From the NCBI RefSeq assembly GCF_000687455.2, contig NZ_JGVW01000087.1:112390-176389 (forward strand): a stretch of DNA of 64,000 bases, read 5' to 3'. The DNA comes from Burkholderia sp. lig30. GTDB lineage: Bacteria > Pseudomonadota > Gammaproteobacteria > Burkholderiales > Burkholderiaceae. Each line of letters starts with the position of its first letter. Position 1 is the stretch's first letter. The translations under genes were made by a program, and so were the position numbers. Positions 7,931 to 15,651 of this stretch are shown in pieces. The notes under the pieces are model-generated. The model worked only from the letters and a program-made list of their open reading frames with translations, searched no databases and was not told the DNA's origin.

Positions 7931-10464
7931 CGCTGGCCGAACGCGCCCGCATGCTGCGCCGGCGCGCGCTCGACTGGATCGCGCGCGGCCTGGGCGTGCC
8001 CGCCGAGCGCACGCTGCTCGACTGGGTCGTGCGGCTGTTCTTCCACGCGCCGGCCGCCGGCCGGCCCGATCATGCGCGCCGCTGGACCCGGGCGCTGCTG
8101 CTGCGCTTCGCCGCCCATCTGGGCGTGCTGCAGCCGCTCAGTCCGCGCGAGTGGCTGTGGCGCGCGTTCGTGCGCGCGTCGCGGCCCGAACGGGCGGCCG
8201 CGACGCGCGACCCGCTCGCGTGGTTCGACGCAACGGTGGTGCCGGTGTTCGTGTTCGTGCGCGCGATCGTGCGCGCGATCGCGCGGCGCTGGCAGGCCGC
8301 GATCGACATGCTGCCGTGGGCGCGGTGGGGCGGCTGGCTCGAGGCCGGCGCGAACCAGGTCGGCCACCGCCGCTGGATGGCGCCGGTGCTGCTCGCGCTC
8401 GGCGCGCTGCTGTGGGCAGTGGCGAGCATGTCGCCACTGATGCCCGGCGCGCAGTTCTCGTTCTTCCTGATGGTCGCGGCGCTCGCGTTCACGCTCCGGC
8501 GCCTGCCGGGACGCATGCCGACGCTCGCGCTCGGGTCGCTCGCGGTGCTCGCGATGGTGCGCTACATGTGGTGGCGCACCACGCAGACGCTCGATCTGCG
8601 GACCCCGATCGAAACGGTGTCGGGCTACCTGCTGTACGGGGCGGAGGCCTATACGTGGCTGATCCTGGTGCTCGGCTTCGTGCAGACCGCGTGGCCGCTC
8701 GACCGGTCGATCGTGCCGCTGCCCGACGATCCGGACACCTGGCCGACGGTCGACGTCTACATCCCGACCTACAACGAGCCGCTGTCGGTCGTGAAGCCGA
8801 CCATCTTCGCCGCCCAGAGCATGGACTGGCCCGCGGCCAAGCTGCGCGTCTACCTGCTCGACGACGGCCGGCGCCCCGAGTTCGAGGCGTTCGCGCGCGA
8901 GGCCGGGGTCGAGTACGTGACGCGCAGCGACAACCGGCATGCGAAGGCCGGCAACATCAACGCCGCGCTGTCGAAGACGCGCGGCGAGTACATCGCGATT
9001 TTCGACTGCGACCACGTGCCGACGCGCTCGTTCCTGCAGACGACGATGGGCGTGCTCGTGCGCGACCCGACCTGCGCGCTGGTGCAGACGCCGCATCATT
9101 TCTTCTCGCCCGATCCGTTCGAGCGCAACCTCGGCACGTTCCGCAACGTGCCGAACGAGGGCAACCTGTTCTACGGCCTCGTTCAGTCCGGCAACGACCT
9201 GTGGAACGCGGCATTCTTCTGCGGCTCGTGCGCGGTCATCAAGCGCGGCCCGCTCGAGGAAGTCGGCGGCGTGGCGGTCGAGACCGTGACGGAGGACGCG
9301 CACACCGCGCTCAAGCTGCACCGCCGCGGCTATTCGTCCGCATACCTGCCGACCGTGCAGGCGGCGGGCCTCGCGACCGAAAGCCTGGCCAGCCACGTGC
9401 AGCAGCGCACGCGCTGGGCGCGCGGCATGGCGCAGATCTTCCGCATCGACAACCCGTTCCTCGGGCGCGGGCTCAAGTTCATGCAACGGGTCTGCTACAG
9501 CAACGCGATGCTGCATTTCTTCTATGGCATCCCGCGCCTGATCTTCCTGACGATGCCGATCGCGTACCTGTTCTTCCACCTGTACTTCATCAGCGCGTCG
9601 GCGGAGGCGCTCGCGAGCTACGTGGTGCCGTACATGGTGCTGTCGAACATCGCGAACTCGCGGATGCAGGGGCGCTTTCGCCATTCGTTCTGGGCCGAAG
9701 TCTACGAATCGGTGCTCGCGTGGTACATCGCATTGCCGACCACCGTCGCGTTCTTCAGCCCGAAGCACGGCAAGTTCAACGTCACCGACAAGGGCGGCAA
9801 GATCGACGAGGGCTACGTCGACTGGTCGACGTCGAAGCCGTACGTGGTGCTGCTCGTGATCAACGTGCTCGCGATCGGCGCGGGCATCTGGCGGCTCTTC
9901 TCCGACCACGGCGACGAGGCGGCGACGATCTTCATCACGATGAGCTGGACGGTCTACAACCTCGTGATGCTCGGCGCGTCGCTCGCGGTGGCGCGCGAAG
10001 CGAAGCAGGTGCGGGTCACGCACCGGGTCGCGATGCGGGTGCCGGCGACGCTGCTGCTCGCAGACGGCACCACGGCCGCCTGCTTCACGAGCGACTACTC
10101 GGCGGGCGGCATCGGGCTCGAGGCGGTGCCCGGTCTTACGCTCGCGCTGGGCGACACGCTGTCCGTGTGCGTGAGCCGCGGCGACCGGCAGTTTCCCTTC
10201 CCGGCGCAGGTGTGCCGCGTGACGCCCACGCACATCGGCTTGCGGTTCGAGGCGCTGTCGCTCGAACAGGAGCGCCAGCTGGTGCAATGCACGTTCGGCC
10301 GCGCGGATGCGTGGCTCCAGTGGCGCGACGAGGAAAAGACCGATGCGCCGCTGCACGGGCTGAAGGAAGTGTTGCGAATCGGCGTCGACGGTTACGTGCG
10401 CCTGTTGAAAGGCGCGTCGCGCAGCGCGCGGTCGATGCTGGAGCTTGACCGCGCGCGCGACTGA
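7927..10464 (+). CDS. bcsA: Cellulose synthase catalytic subunit BcsA (UDP-forming)
   Basis: Inner-membrane processive GT2 enzyme that polymerises UDP-glucose into beta-1,4-glucan and moves it through its own channel. In the 845-residue product I see N-terminal membrane helices (about 150-260), the substrate motifs D312-D313-G and D360-C-D362, the catalytic base triad T455-E456-D457, and the acceptor motif Q492-Q-R-T-R-W497. FFCGS is also present, with further membrane helices at about 530-690. The C-terminal PilZ domain has R696-V-T-H-R700 and D723-Y-S-A-G-G728, the standard c-di-GMP contacts, so allosteric activation is expected. The start is the ATG overlapping the bcsQ stop. The frame stays open far upstream, but that extension lies inside bcsQ. 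bcsB does not follow, unlike in most bcs operons. Confidence 0.98.
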   Translation: MTLAERARMLRRRALDWIARGLGVPAERTLLDWVVRLFFHAPAAGRPDHARRWTRALLLRFAAHLGVLQPLSPREWLWRAFVRASRPERAAATRDPLAWFDATVVPVFVFVRAIVRAIARRWQAAIDMLPWARWGGWLEAGANQVGHRRWMAPVLLALGALLWAVASMSPLMPGAQFSFFLMVAALAFTLRRLPGRMPTLALGSLAVLAMVRYMWWRTTQTLDLRTPIETVSGYLLYGAEAYTWLILVLGFVQTAWPLDRSIVPLPDDPDTWPTVDVYIPTYNEPLSVVKPTIFAAQSMDWPAAKLRVYLLDDGRRPEFEAFAREAGVEYVTRSDNRHAKAGNINAALSKTRGEYIAIFDCDHVPTRSFLQTTMGVLVRDPTCALVQTPHHFFSPDPFERNLGTFRNVPNEGNLFYGLVQSGNDLWNAAFFCGSCAVIKRGPLEEVGGVAVETVTEDAHTALKLHRRGYSSAYLPTVQAAGLATESLASHVQQRTRWARGMAQIFRIDNPFLGRGLKFMQRVCYSNAMLHFFYGIPRLIFLTMPIAYLFFHLYFISASAEALASYVVPYMVLSNIANSRMQGRFRHSFWAEVYESVLAWYIALPTTVAFFSPKHGKFNVTDKGGKIDEGYVDWSTSKPYVVLLVINVLAIGAGIWRLFSDHGDEAATIFITMSWTVYNLVMLGASLAVAREAKQVRVTHRVAMRVPATLLLADGTTAACFTSDYSAGGIGLEAVPGLTLALGDTLSVCVSRGDRQFPFPAQVCRVTPTHIGLRFEALSLEQERQLVQCTFGRADAWLQWRDEEKTDAPLHGLKEVLRIGVDGYVRLLKGASRSARSMLELDRARD

Positions 10465-10496
10465 CGCGGCGCCGGTCTCATGATGGAGTCGTCTCG

Positions 10497-12056
10497 ATGA
10501 CGTTCTGGAATCTGTATTTCATTCTCAAGCTTTACCTGTTCGCGACCGGCCGTCTGCAGCCGTGGTGGATCGCGAACCTCGGGTTCGCGCTGGCGCTCGC
10601 GGCGAGCGCGCCGCTCAGGCGGCGCAGCCTGCGCGTCGCGCGCCAGGTCGTGGCGGTCGCGGTCGGCCTGCCGCTGATGTATCGCGAGGCGAACCTGCCG
10701 CCGCTTGCGCGTCTCGTCGAGGCGTTCGGCGAGGTGCGCTCGTTCCGCCTCGAATACTGGCTGGAGATCCTGCCGCGCTTCCTGCCGCCGCTCGTGCTGG
10801 CCGCCGCGCTCGCGTTCGTCGTCGGGTATTTCGTGGTCAATCGCTGGCTGCGGGTGGCGACGTTCGTGCTGCTCGCGCTGATCGCGGTGCCGGTGTGGCA
10901 GGCCGGCAGCACGCTGACGGCGCGCCTGGCGTCGAACGCGCAGGCGCAGCCGGCGGCGGGCAAGGGCGCGGGCGTCGGCACGGGGCCGGAGGATCACAAC
11001 GCGGCACTGGCGGCGTTCCGCGCGCAGGAGTCGCAGCGGCAGGTCGCGTTCGGCCATCTCGGCGGCGATTCGAATACGCAGTTCGACGTGATCGTGCTGC
11101 ACGTGTGTTCGCTCGCGTGGGACGATCTCGACGCGTCGAACCAGCGCAACCATCCGATGCTGAGCCACTTCGACTACCTGTTCACGAACTTCAGCTCGGC
11201 GGCGAGCTACAGCGGCCCCGCCGCGATCCGCGTGCTGCGCGCGAGCTGCGGGCAAGAGGCGCATGCCGACCTGTACAAGGCCGCGCCGCAGCAGTGCCAC
11301 CTGTTCGCGCAGCTCGCGCAGGCCGGCTATACCGCGCAGTCGCTGCTGAACCACGACGGCCACTTCGACAACTTCCTGCAGGTCGTGCACGACAACCTCG
11401 GCGTGCCGGACGCACCGATGATCCCGAACACCGACGCGCCGGTCGCGATGCACGCGTTCGACGGCTCGGAGATTCGCCGGGACTACGACACGCTGGCGAA
11501 CTGGTACGCGCATCGCGGTGCGACGGCGGGCCCGGTCGCGCTGTACTACAACACGATCAGCCTGCACGACGGCAATCGCGTCGTCGGCAGTTCGCTGACG
11601 AGCATCGATTCCTATCCGCAGCGGGTGGCGACGCTGATGAGCGACTTCGACCGTTTCGCCGACCTGATCGCGTCGTCGGGGCGGCGCGCGGTGATCGTCT
11701 TCGTGCCGGAGCACGGCGCGGCGGTGCGCGGCGACAAGAACCAGGTGGCCGGCCTGCGCGAGATCCCGACGCCGCGCATCGTGCATGTGCCGGTCGGCGT
11801 GCGGCTGGTCGGCTTCCAGGGCGACCACGGCACGACGACCGTGATCGACGCGCCGTCGAGCCTCTTCGCGCTCGCGCAGCTGATGTCGAACCTGGTGTCG
11901 AACAGCCCGTTCAAGCCCGGCGTCACGCTGTCGCAATATGCGGCGGACCTGCCGCGCACGCGGATGGTCGGCGAGAACGAAGGCACCGTGACGATGCAGA
12001 CCGACGGCGGCTACGCGGTCAAGACTCCCGATGGCGTATGGATCGACGAAAAATGA
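10497..12056 (+). CDS. bcsG: Cellulose phosphoethanolamine transferase BcsG
   Basis: Inner-membrane enzyme of the alkaline-phosphatase superfamily that transfers phosphoethanolamine from lipid to glucose O6 of nascent cellulose on the periplasmic side. The 519-residue protein has N-terminal membrane helices (about 1-145) and a periplasmic catalytic domain. The zinc and nucleophile positions of E. coli BcsG are all present with near-identical spacing: Cys204 in HVCSLAW, nucleophile Ser239 in SYSGPAA, His357 in SLHDGN, and Glu405-His406 in VPEHGAA. GATGGAG lies 8 bp before the ATG. The distance from bcsA is 32 bp. Conservation of the whole active site predicts a functional enzyme. Confidence 0.96.
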   Translation: MTFWNLYFILKLYLFATGRLQPWWIANLGFALALAASAPLRRRSLRVARQVVAVAVGLPLMYREANLPPLARLVEAFGEVRSFRLEYWLEILPRFLPPLVLAAALAFVVGYFVVNRWLRVATFVLLALIAVPVWQAGSTLTARLASNAQAQPAAGKGAGVGTGPEDHNAALAAFRAQESQRQVAFGHLGGDSNTQFDVIVLHVCSLAWDDLDASNQRNHPMLSHFDYLFTNFSSAASYSGPAAIRVLRASCGQEAHADLYKAAPQQCHLFAQLAQAGYTAQSLLNHDGHFDNFLQVVHDNLGVPDAPMIPNTDAPVAMHAFDGSEIRRDYDTLANWYAHRGATAGPVALYYNTISLHDGNRVVGSSLTSIDSYPQRVATLMSDFDRFADLIASSGRRAVIVFVPEHGAAVRGDKNQVAGLREIPTPRIVHVPVGVRLVGFQGDHGTTTVIDAPSSLFALAQLMSNLVSNSPFKPGVTLSQYAADLPRTRMVGENEGTVTMQTDGGYAVKTPDGVWIDEK

Positions 12057-12229
12057 ACGCACCCGACACCGATGAGCGCCTGTCCCAGCCGAACGACGTG
12101 ATCGGCCTCGCGCAGCACTTGCCGGCGCTCGATCCCGAGCGCTACGTCGACGAGCAGGCGCGGCGCGCTTACGTCGACGCGCTCGACAAATGGCCGGTGC
12201 TGGCGAAGCTGATGGGGTTGCGCGGCTAG
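12053..12229 (+). CDS. bcsR: Cellulose biosynthesis protein BcsR
   Basis: A 58-residue soluble protein whose C-terminal half (RYVDEQARRAYVDALDKWPVLA) matches the conserved end of enteric BcsR, including the D-x-W/K-W-P-(L/V)-L-A signature. BcsR pairs with BcsQ and regulates the assembly and membrane localisation of the synthase complex. Its ATG overlaps the bcsG stop (ATGA), so it is the last coupled cistron of the operon. In enterics bcsR instead precedes bcsQ, so the placement here is unusual. Being so short it is easily missed by automated annotation. Confidence 0.85.
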   Translation: MNAPDTDERLSQPNDVIGLAQHLPALDPERYVDEQARRAYVDALDKWPVLAKLMGLRG

Positions 12230-12260
12230 GCTCGCGAATTGGGCGTTCATGCCATTACTC

Positions 12261-12349
12261 AGTGAACTGCCGCGGATTGGGTGGAGGCCCCACCTCTTGA
12301 AGGAATGGAGCCCATGAGGAAGAAGTCGAACTGGGTGCAGGCCTTATGA
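12261..12349 (+). mobile_element. Possible left end of a decayed IS3-type element
   Basis: Starting at TGAACTG (12261) there is an arrangement typical of an IS3-family left end: a terminal TGAACTG-type sequence, about 50 bp of leader, a ribosome site (GGAATGGAG) and an ATG at 12314. The frame starts MRKKSN and stops after 11 codons at 12347, so no transposase ORF A remains. A transposase 3' remnant in the same orientation lies at 13431-13523. The resemblance is by eye only and no matching right inverted repeat was found. Confidence 0.35.
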
Positions 12350-12385
12350 ATATCGTGTCTGGCTCGATGCACAATTGAATCAGCG

Positions 12386-12712
12386 CTATTCAAACATCGT
12401 CGCCAGTCTGGCAAGCACATCTTCCATGAGTTCTGTCGGCAGCGTGTCTACCTTGCGCCCGCCGCGCGCCGTGATATCGAGCACGCGCGGCTGATCGCAG
12501 CGCACGATGCCGGTTGTCTTAATACCGCTGATCTGCACGGCGAAGCCCAGCCGCCGTGCGAAATCGCCACCGTTCGTGATGGGTAAGACCACCGGCAGCT
12601 TGGTCGCGGCATTAAACGCGGCCGGCGTGACAATCAGCACTGGCCGGCTACCGCTCTGTTCGTGACCGGCAGTCGGATCGAGCGACACCGAGTAAATGTC
12701 GCCTCGATTCAT
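12386..12712 (-). CDS. MazF/PemK-family endoribonuclease toxin
   Basis: A 108-residue protein with the N-terminal MNRGDIYSVSLDPTAGHEQSG signature of the MazF/PemK/ChpB fold, the SRPVLIVTPAAFN strand, the VLPITNGG block, and IVRCDQPRVLDI near the end. These proteins are ribosome-independent, sequence-specific mRNA interferases that cut cellular RNA when the antitoxin is lost. The ATG at 12712 overlaps the antitoxin stop codon (4 bp), the standard antitoxin-then-toxin arrangement. The reading frame is intact. It resembles the ChpB/PemK branch more than classical MazF. It lies in an island of insertion-sequence debris, consistent with acquisition. Confidence 0.9.
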   Translation of the reverse strand: MNRGDIYSVSLDPTAGHEQSGSRPVLIVTPAAFNAATKLPVVLPITNGGDFARRLGFAVQISGIKTTGIVRCDQPRVLDITARGGRKVDTLPTELMEDVLARLATMFE

Positions 12713-12966
12713 AGCAGTTCGTTACCCACCGCCGGCGAATGGATCCATTCGTGGTCGGCGGCCGCGTCCGGATGGCTGTAGTCCGAGGCAGCCAGCAGTT
12801 CGGCCAGCGTGTAGCGCGGCCGCGCGGCCGGCTCAACCACGAGGCGGCCATTATCGACGGCCAAGCCAACCTTGGCGCCGGGCGCCAAGTGCAGCACGTC
12901 GAGCAGCGCACGTGGAACAGTCAGCATGACCGAGCCACCGACTTTACGCAGGGTGGTTGTGTGCAT
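12709..12966 (-). CDS. MazE/AbrB-type antitoxin (ChpS-like)
   Basis: An 85-residue SpoVT/AbrB swapped-hairpin DNA-binding antitoxin: TTTLRKVGGSVMLTVPRALLDVLHL is the AbrB fold (LRKVGGS...VPR), followed by a flexible acidic C-terminal toxin-wrapping tail (about 50-85). It should neutralise the adjacent toxin and autorepress the operon. Two ATGs are possible. I chose 12966 (MHTTTL) because GGAGG lies five bases upstream of it, whereas the ATG at 12978 has no ribosome site and sits inside the AT-rich promoter. The stop overlaps the toxin start. Confidence 0.88.
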   Translation of the reverse strand: MHTTTLRKVGGSVMLTVPRALLDVLHLAPGAKVGLAVDNGRLVVEPAARPRYTLAELLAASDYSHPDAAADHEWIHSPAVGNELL

Positions 12967-12975
12967 GGGAACCTC

Positions 12976-13003
12976 CATATATTATATAAAAATATAACAT
13001 TGT
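12976..13003 (-). promoter_or_regulatory. AT-rich promoter/operator of the toxin-antitoxin pair
   Basis: A run of almost pure A/T in otherwise GC-rich DNA lies directly upstream of the antitoxin ribosome site. On the minus strand it contains TATAAT-like and short palindromic TATA elements (for example TTATATTTTTATATAA). This is where an AbrB-type antitoxin would be expected to bind and autoregulate. No convincing -35 box was identified. Confidence 0.55.
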
Positions 13004-13325
13004 GGCTGGCCGTGCGCAATTCCTTTTTGACGGCTTTCACGCCCAGGTCAGCGGGGCTTCCTGCCCGCCATGGACAAGTCGCTCGCCCACCCCACAAGGG
13101 CGGGGACGGCTGCAACGCAGTCCGCGACTTTCCTCGCGGCTCCCCGGCTTCGCCTTCCGCCTGACGCGCCGCACAGGCGGCTTGTCCCGGCTTGTCAACG
13201 GGGGAGTGCGCAGCGCTTAGGCTGTCCACAAATCCACGGGTCGAGCTCGGTTGATATACGTCTTAGCCTTTTACACCGTTTTAGGCGAGGTCGGGGCCTT
13301 GCTGGACATGGCTTTGCGGGACGCT

Positions 13326-13387
13326 ATTGGTGGAGCGGCCCGGTCAAATGGCGTAACGGCCCGGTTATTGGTGGAGCCGCCCGGTCA
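13326..13387 (+). repeat. 21-bp direct repeat pair, one mismatch
   Basis: Copies at 13326-13346 and 13367-13387 read ATTGGTGGAGC-S-GCCCGGTCA (S = G in the first, C in the second), spaced 41 bp start to start. A partial copy of the CGGCCCGGTTA core lies between them. Multiple short terminal repeats like these are typical of the ends of IS21-type elements, but no transposase of that family is present. Confidence 0.85.
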
Positions 13388-13430
13388 CAACTGTCGGGAC
13401 TGGACTGCCCGCATCAGAATGCGCAACTGA

Positions 13431-13523
13431 CTCGGGGATCGGCACTATGAGAAGGTCTACCTGAAGGCCTGCGAATCGGTCAGTCATGCCCGGTGCTCCA
13501 TCGGTGAATACATCGAACGATAG
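13431..13523 (+). pseudogene. 3' fragment of an IS3-family transposase (ORF B)
   Basis: Between a TGA at 13428 and a TAG at 13521 the frame reads as the segment just before the C-terminus of IS3-type integrases: HYEKVYLKACESVSHARCSI then GEYIE. This matches the usual YEEVYLKAY-DSVSEAR-xSI-xxYxEFYN region. The expected continuation (FYNxxRPHSSL) is absent and replaced by an immediate stop, and the DDE core upstream is missing. It is therefore a dead fragment left by deletion. Confidence 0.7.
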
Positions 13524-13735
13524 AGGCTGCGCGAATCCGGACGTTTCTTCAAACGGAACGTCGTCACTGCTGGTAGCCAAACCGACCGATGAACCGAATT
13601 TTCACCTCGGGACGCCGGGTGAACGGGCCTTGCGTCGAAGAATCGGGCAGGGCGCTGCACCGCGCAAAAACAACAAGGGCGCCTTGTGCCGCCCTTGTTG
13701 CCTCTACCTGCACGCCGCGCCGGATCTGCCGTCGC

Positions 13736-15319
13736 TCACTTGCCGGACAGATCCAGCGCGTTGGTCAAATCGCCCATCGGCTTCGCGCCGTTCGCGACCA
13801 GCGCGTCGTCGCGCTGCGCGATGCCCGGCAGGCGCGGCAGCGCGAAGCGGCGCGTGATGAAGCGCAGGATCGACGCGGTGTCGTACTGCGTGTGGTCGAC
13901 GAATCCCTGCTTCGCGAACGGCGACACGATGATCGCCGGAATCCGCGTGCCCGGGCCCCAGCGGTCACCCTTCGGCGGCGCGGCATGATCCCAGAAGCCG
14001 CCGTTCTCGTCGTAGGTGACGATGACGACCATGTTCTTCCACTGCGGGCTCGCCTCCAGGTGCGCGATCACGTCGGCGACGTGCTGGTCGCCGCTCGCCA
14101 CGTCGGTATAGCCCGGGTGTGCGTTCAGGTTGCCCTGCGGCTTGTAGAACGCGACCTGCGGCAGCGTGCCGGCGTCGATCGCGCGGATGAACGCCGCGCC
14201 GTCGACGCCGCCGTCGAGCAGGTGCTGCGCGCGGTTCACGCTGCCCGGCGCCTGGTTCGCGTAATAGTTGAACGGCTGGTGATGCGGCTGGAAGTTCGGC
14301 GACGTCAGGTTCGGCCCGTAGATCACGCCCGGCGTGCCGCTTCGCGCGGCCTGCAGCGCCTGGCCCCACGCGCCGCCATACCAGGCCCACGACACGCCGG
14401 CATGGGTCAGCAGGTCGCCGATGTTCTGCTGCGTTTGCGGCGGCAGCGTCGTCGGCAGCAACGGATCGGCGAGCGTCGTGTCGCCGCTCGCCGGCGGTTT
14501 GTTGCCGCTCGGCTGATAGGCCGGCTGCATCGTGTTGATCGCGTAGAAGTCCGGCGTCAGGTTGCCCGAGTTGGCGAACTTCGGCGCGCCGGCCAGCGCC
14601 GAGGCCGGCGAATTGCCCGCGACCTTCAGCGACCGGCCGTCGGGATTCACGATCGAGATCAGGCCGGACGCCGGGCTCTTGTCCGCATTCGGGTAAACCG
14701 GCGCGCACGCGCAGATCAGGTACTGGTGGTTCAGGAACGAGCCGCCGAACGCGCCCATGAAGAAGTTGTCGGCGAGCGTGTAGCGCTGCGCGATCTTCCA
14801 CAGCGGCAGCTTCGACGCGCCGGCCGTGTAGTGGCCCATCACGAGGCCGCCCGAATCGGCCCACGCGGCGAACATGTCGTTCCGGCCGCCGTCGATCTGC
14901 ATCTGGTTCTCGTAGAAGCGATGCCAGAGGTCGCGGGTCGTCACGCTCATCGGCGTATTGAAGCCCGCCGGATCGTCGATCGCGAACGGCGCGTTCGGCA
15001 GGTTGGCCGTCATCGCCTCGGTGATCGCCGGCGTCACGCCCTTCGCGGTCAGGCCGCCCCAGATGGTCGGCAGCGTCGCGAGCGGCGTGCCGTCGCGATC
15101 CTTCTGCCGCACGCTCGCGGCCGTCACGTTCTGCAAGCCGTTCGCGCCGGGGAAGGTGCCGTACAGGTTGTCGAAGCTGCGGTTCTCCGCATAGATGACG
15201 ACGACGGTGCCGACGGCCGACAGGTCCTGTTGCGACGCAGGGTGGCTCGCGCAGCCCGCCAGCGCGGCGGCGGCCACGACGGCGATCGGCGTACGGCGAA
15301 TCCAGGCGTGCTTGTTCAT
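13736..15319 (-). CDS. Secreted lipoprotein phosphoesterase (AcpA / phospholipase C family)
   Basis: A 527-residue member of the phosphoesterase family that includes AcpA acid phosphatase and bacterial phospholipase C. The N-terminus is a lipoprotein signal, with hydrophobic AVVAAAALAGC and lipidation at Cys23. The catalytic metal/nucleophile motif follows as VVIYAENRSFDNLYG (N-R-S-F-D-N). Other landmarks are GGRNDMFAAWADSGGLVMGHY, MGAFGGSFLNHQYLI and the metal-binding VIVTYDENGGFWDHAAPP block. Probable substrates are phosphomonoesters or phosphodiesters in the periplasm or at the cell surface; which one cannot be read from sequence. The ATG at 15319 was chosen because AGAGGAG precedes it and the signal peptide begins there, although the frame is open further upstream. 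It faces away from the gene at 15652 across a 332-bp spacer. Confidence 0.88.
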   Translation of the reverse strand: MNKHAWIRRTPIAVVAAAALAGCASHPASQQDLSAVGTVVVIYAENRSFDNLYGTFPGANGLQNVTAASVRQKDRDGTPLATLPTIWGGLTAKGVTPAITEAMTANLPNAPFAIDDPAGFNTPMSVTTRDLWHRFYENQMQIDGGRNDMFAAWADSGGLVMGHYTAGASKLPLWKIAQRYTLADNFFMGAFGGSFLNHQYLICACAPVYPNADKSPASGLISIVNPDGRSLKVAGNSPASALAGAPKFANSGNLTPDFYAINTMQPAYQPSGNKPPASGDTTLADPLLPTTLPPQTQQNIGDLLTHAGVSWAWYGGAWGQALQAARSGTPGVIYGPNLTSPNFQPHHQPFNYYANQAPGSVNRAQHLLDGGVDGAAFIRAIDAGTLPQVAFYKPQGNLNAHPGYTDVASGDQHVADVIAHLEASPQWKNMVVIVTYDENGGFWDHAAPPKGDRWGPGTRIPAIIVSPFAKQGFVDHTQYDTASILRFITRRFALPRLPGIAQRDDALVANGAKPMGDLTNALDLSGK

Positions 15320-15651
15320 GCGCGGTTCTCCTCTTGTTGTGTGGCGTGTCGATGTGTGCCGTGGCCGGCCCTGACGCATGCGCGACCGTCGAGTGACAGT
15401 AATATGCCAGACGGCTGCGTCCATTGTGGAAGGTCGATTTGACAGCGGGATGTAGCGGCCCCTTTGATCGAGCGGTCATTCGGCGTCATGCAACCGTCAC
15501 GATGTTGATCGACGGATATCAAGCGGCGGCGCCTCCGGCGGGTCGCTGACGAGCGCGCCGGCGCGCGGCGCATGCTATGCTCGCTCGCTGACGTGCGCGG
15601 GCGAGCGTGTGTTTCGCCGCGCCGTTCGATCGATCAGTCAAGGAGAACAAC
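15320..15651. other. Divergent intergenic region
   Basis: This 332-bp spacer lies between the phosphoesterase and the small exported protein and must hold both promoters. I see a TAATAT-type -10 candidate near 15411 and three spaced GTCAY repeats at 15475-15500 (see separate entry). There is no coding region with a ribosome site. Confidence 0.5.
15475..15500 (+). promoter_or_regulatory. Three GTCAY repeats at 10-11 bp spacing, Pho-box-like
   Basis: GTCAT (15475), GTCAT (15485) and GTCAC (15496) recur about one helical turn apart. A PhoB box consists of CTGTCAT-type 7-mers repeated every 11 bp, and a phosphatase gene sits on one side, so PhoB control is a possible reading. The first interval is 10 rather than 11 and the repeats point away from the phosphatase, so this is tentative. 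Confidence 0.3.

Larger units (their letters stand above)
13004..13735. other. Gene-poor scar with repeats and transposase remnant
   Basis: About 730 bp between the antitoxin promoter and the phosphoesterase stop. Open frames on both strands (for example 12921-13229 minus) have no recognisable family, no ribosome site and poor codon character. The only identifiable contents are a 21-bp direct repeat (13326-13387) and a fragment of an IS3-family transposase (13431-13523). The rest looks like decayed mobile DNA. Confidence 0.6.

Noticed and set aside
12921..13229. 102-codon minus-strand ORF overlapping the antitoxin start
   Set aside because: Overlaps the antitoxin promoter, no ribosome site and no recognisable domain.
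13589..15442. 617-codon plus-strand frame across the phosphoesterase
   Set aside because: Arg-rich, motif-free translation opposite a gene with intact signal peptide and catalytic motifs.
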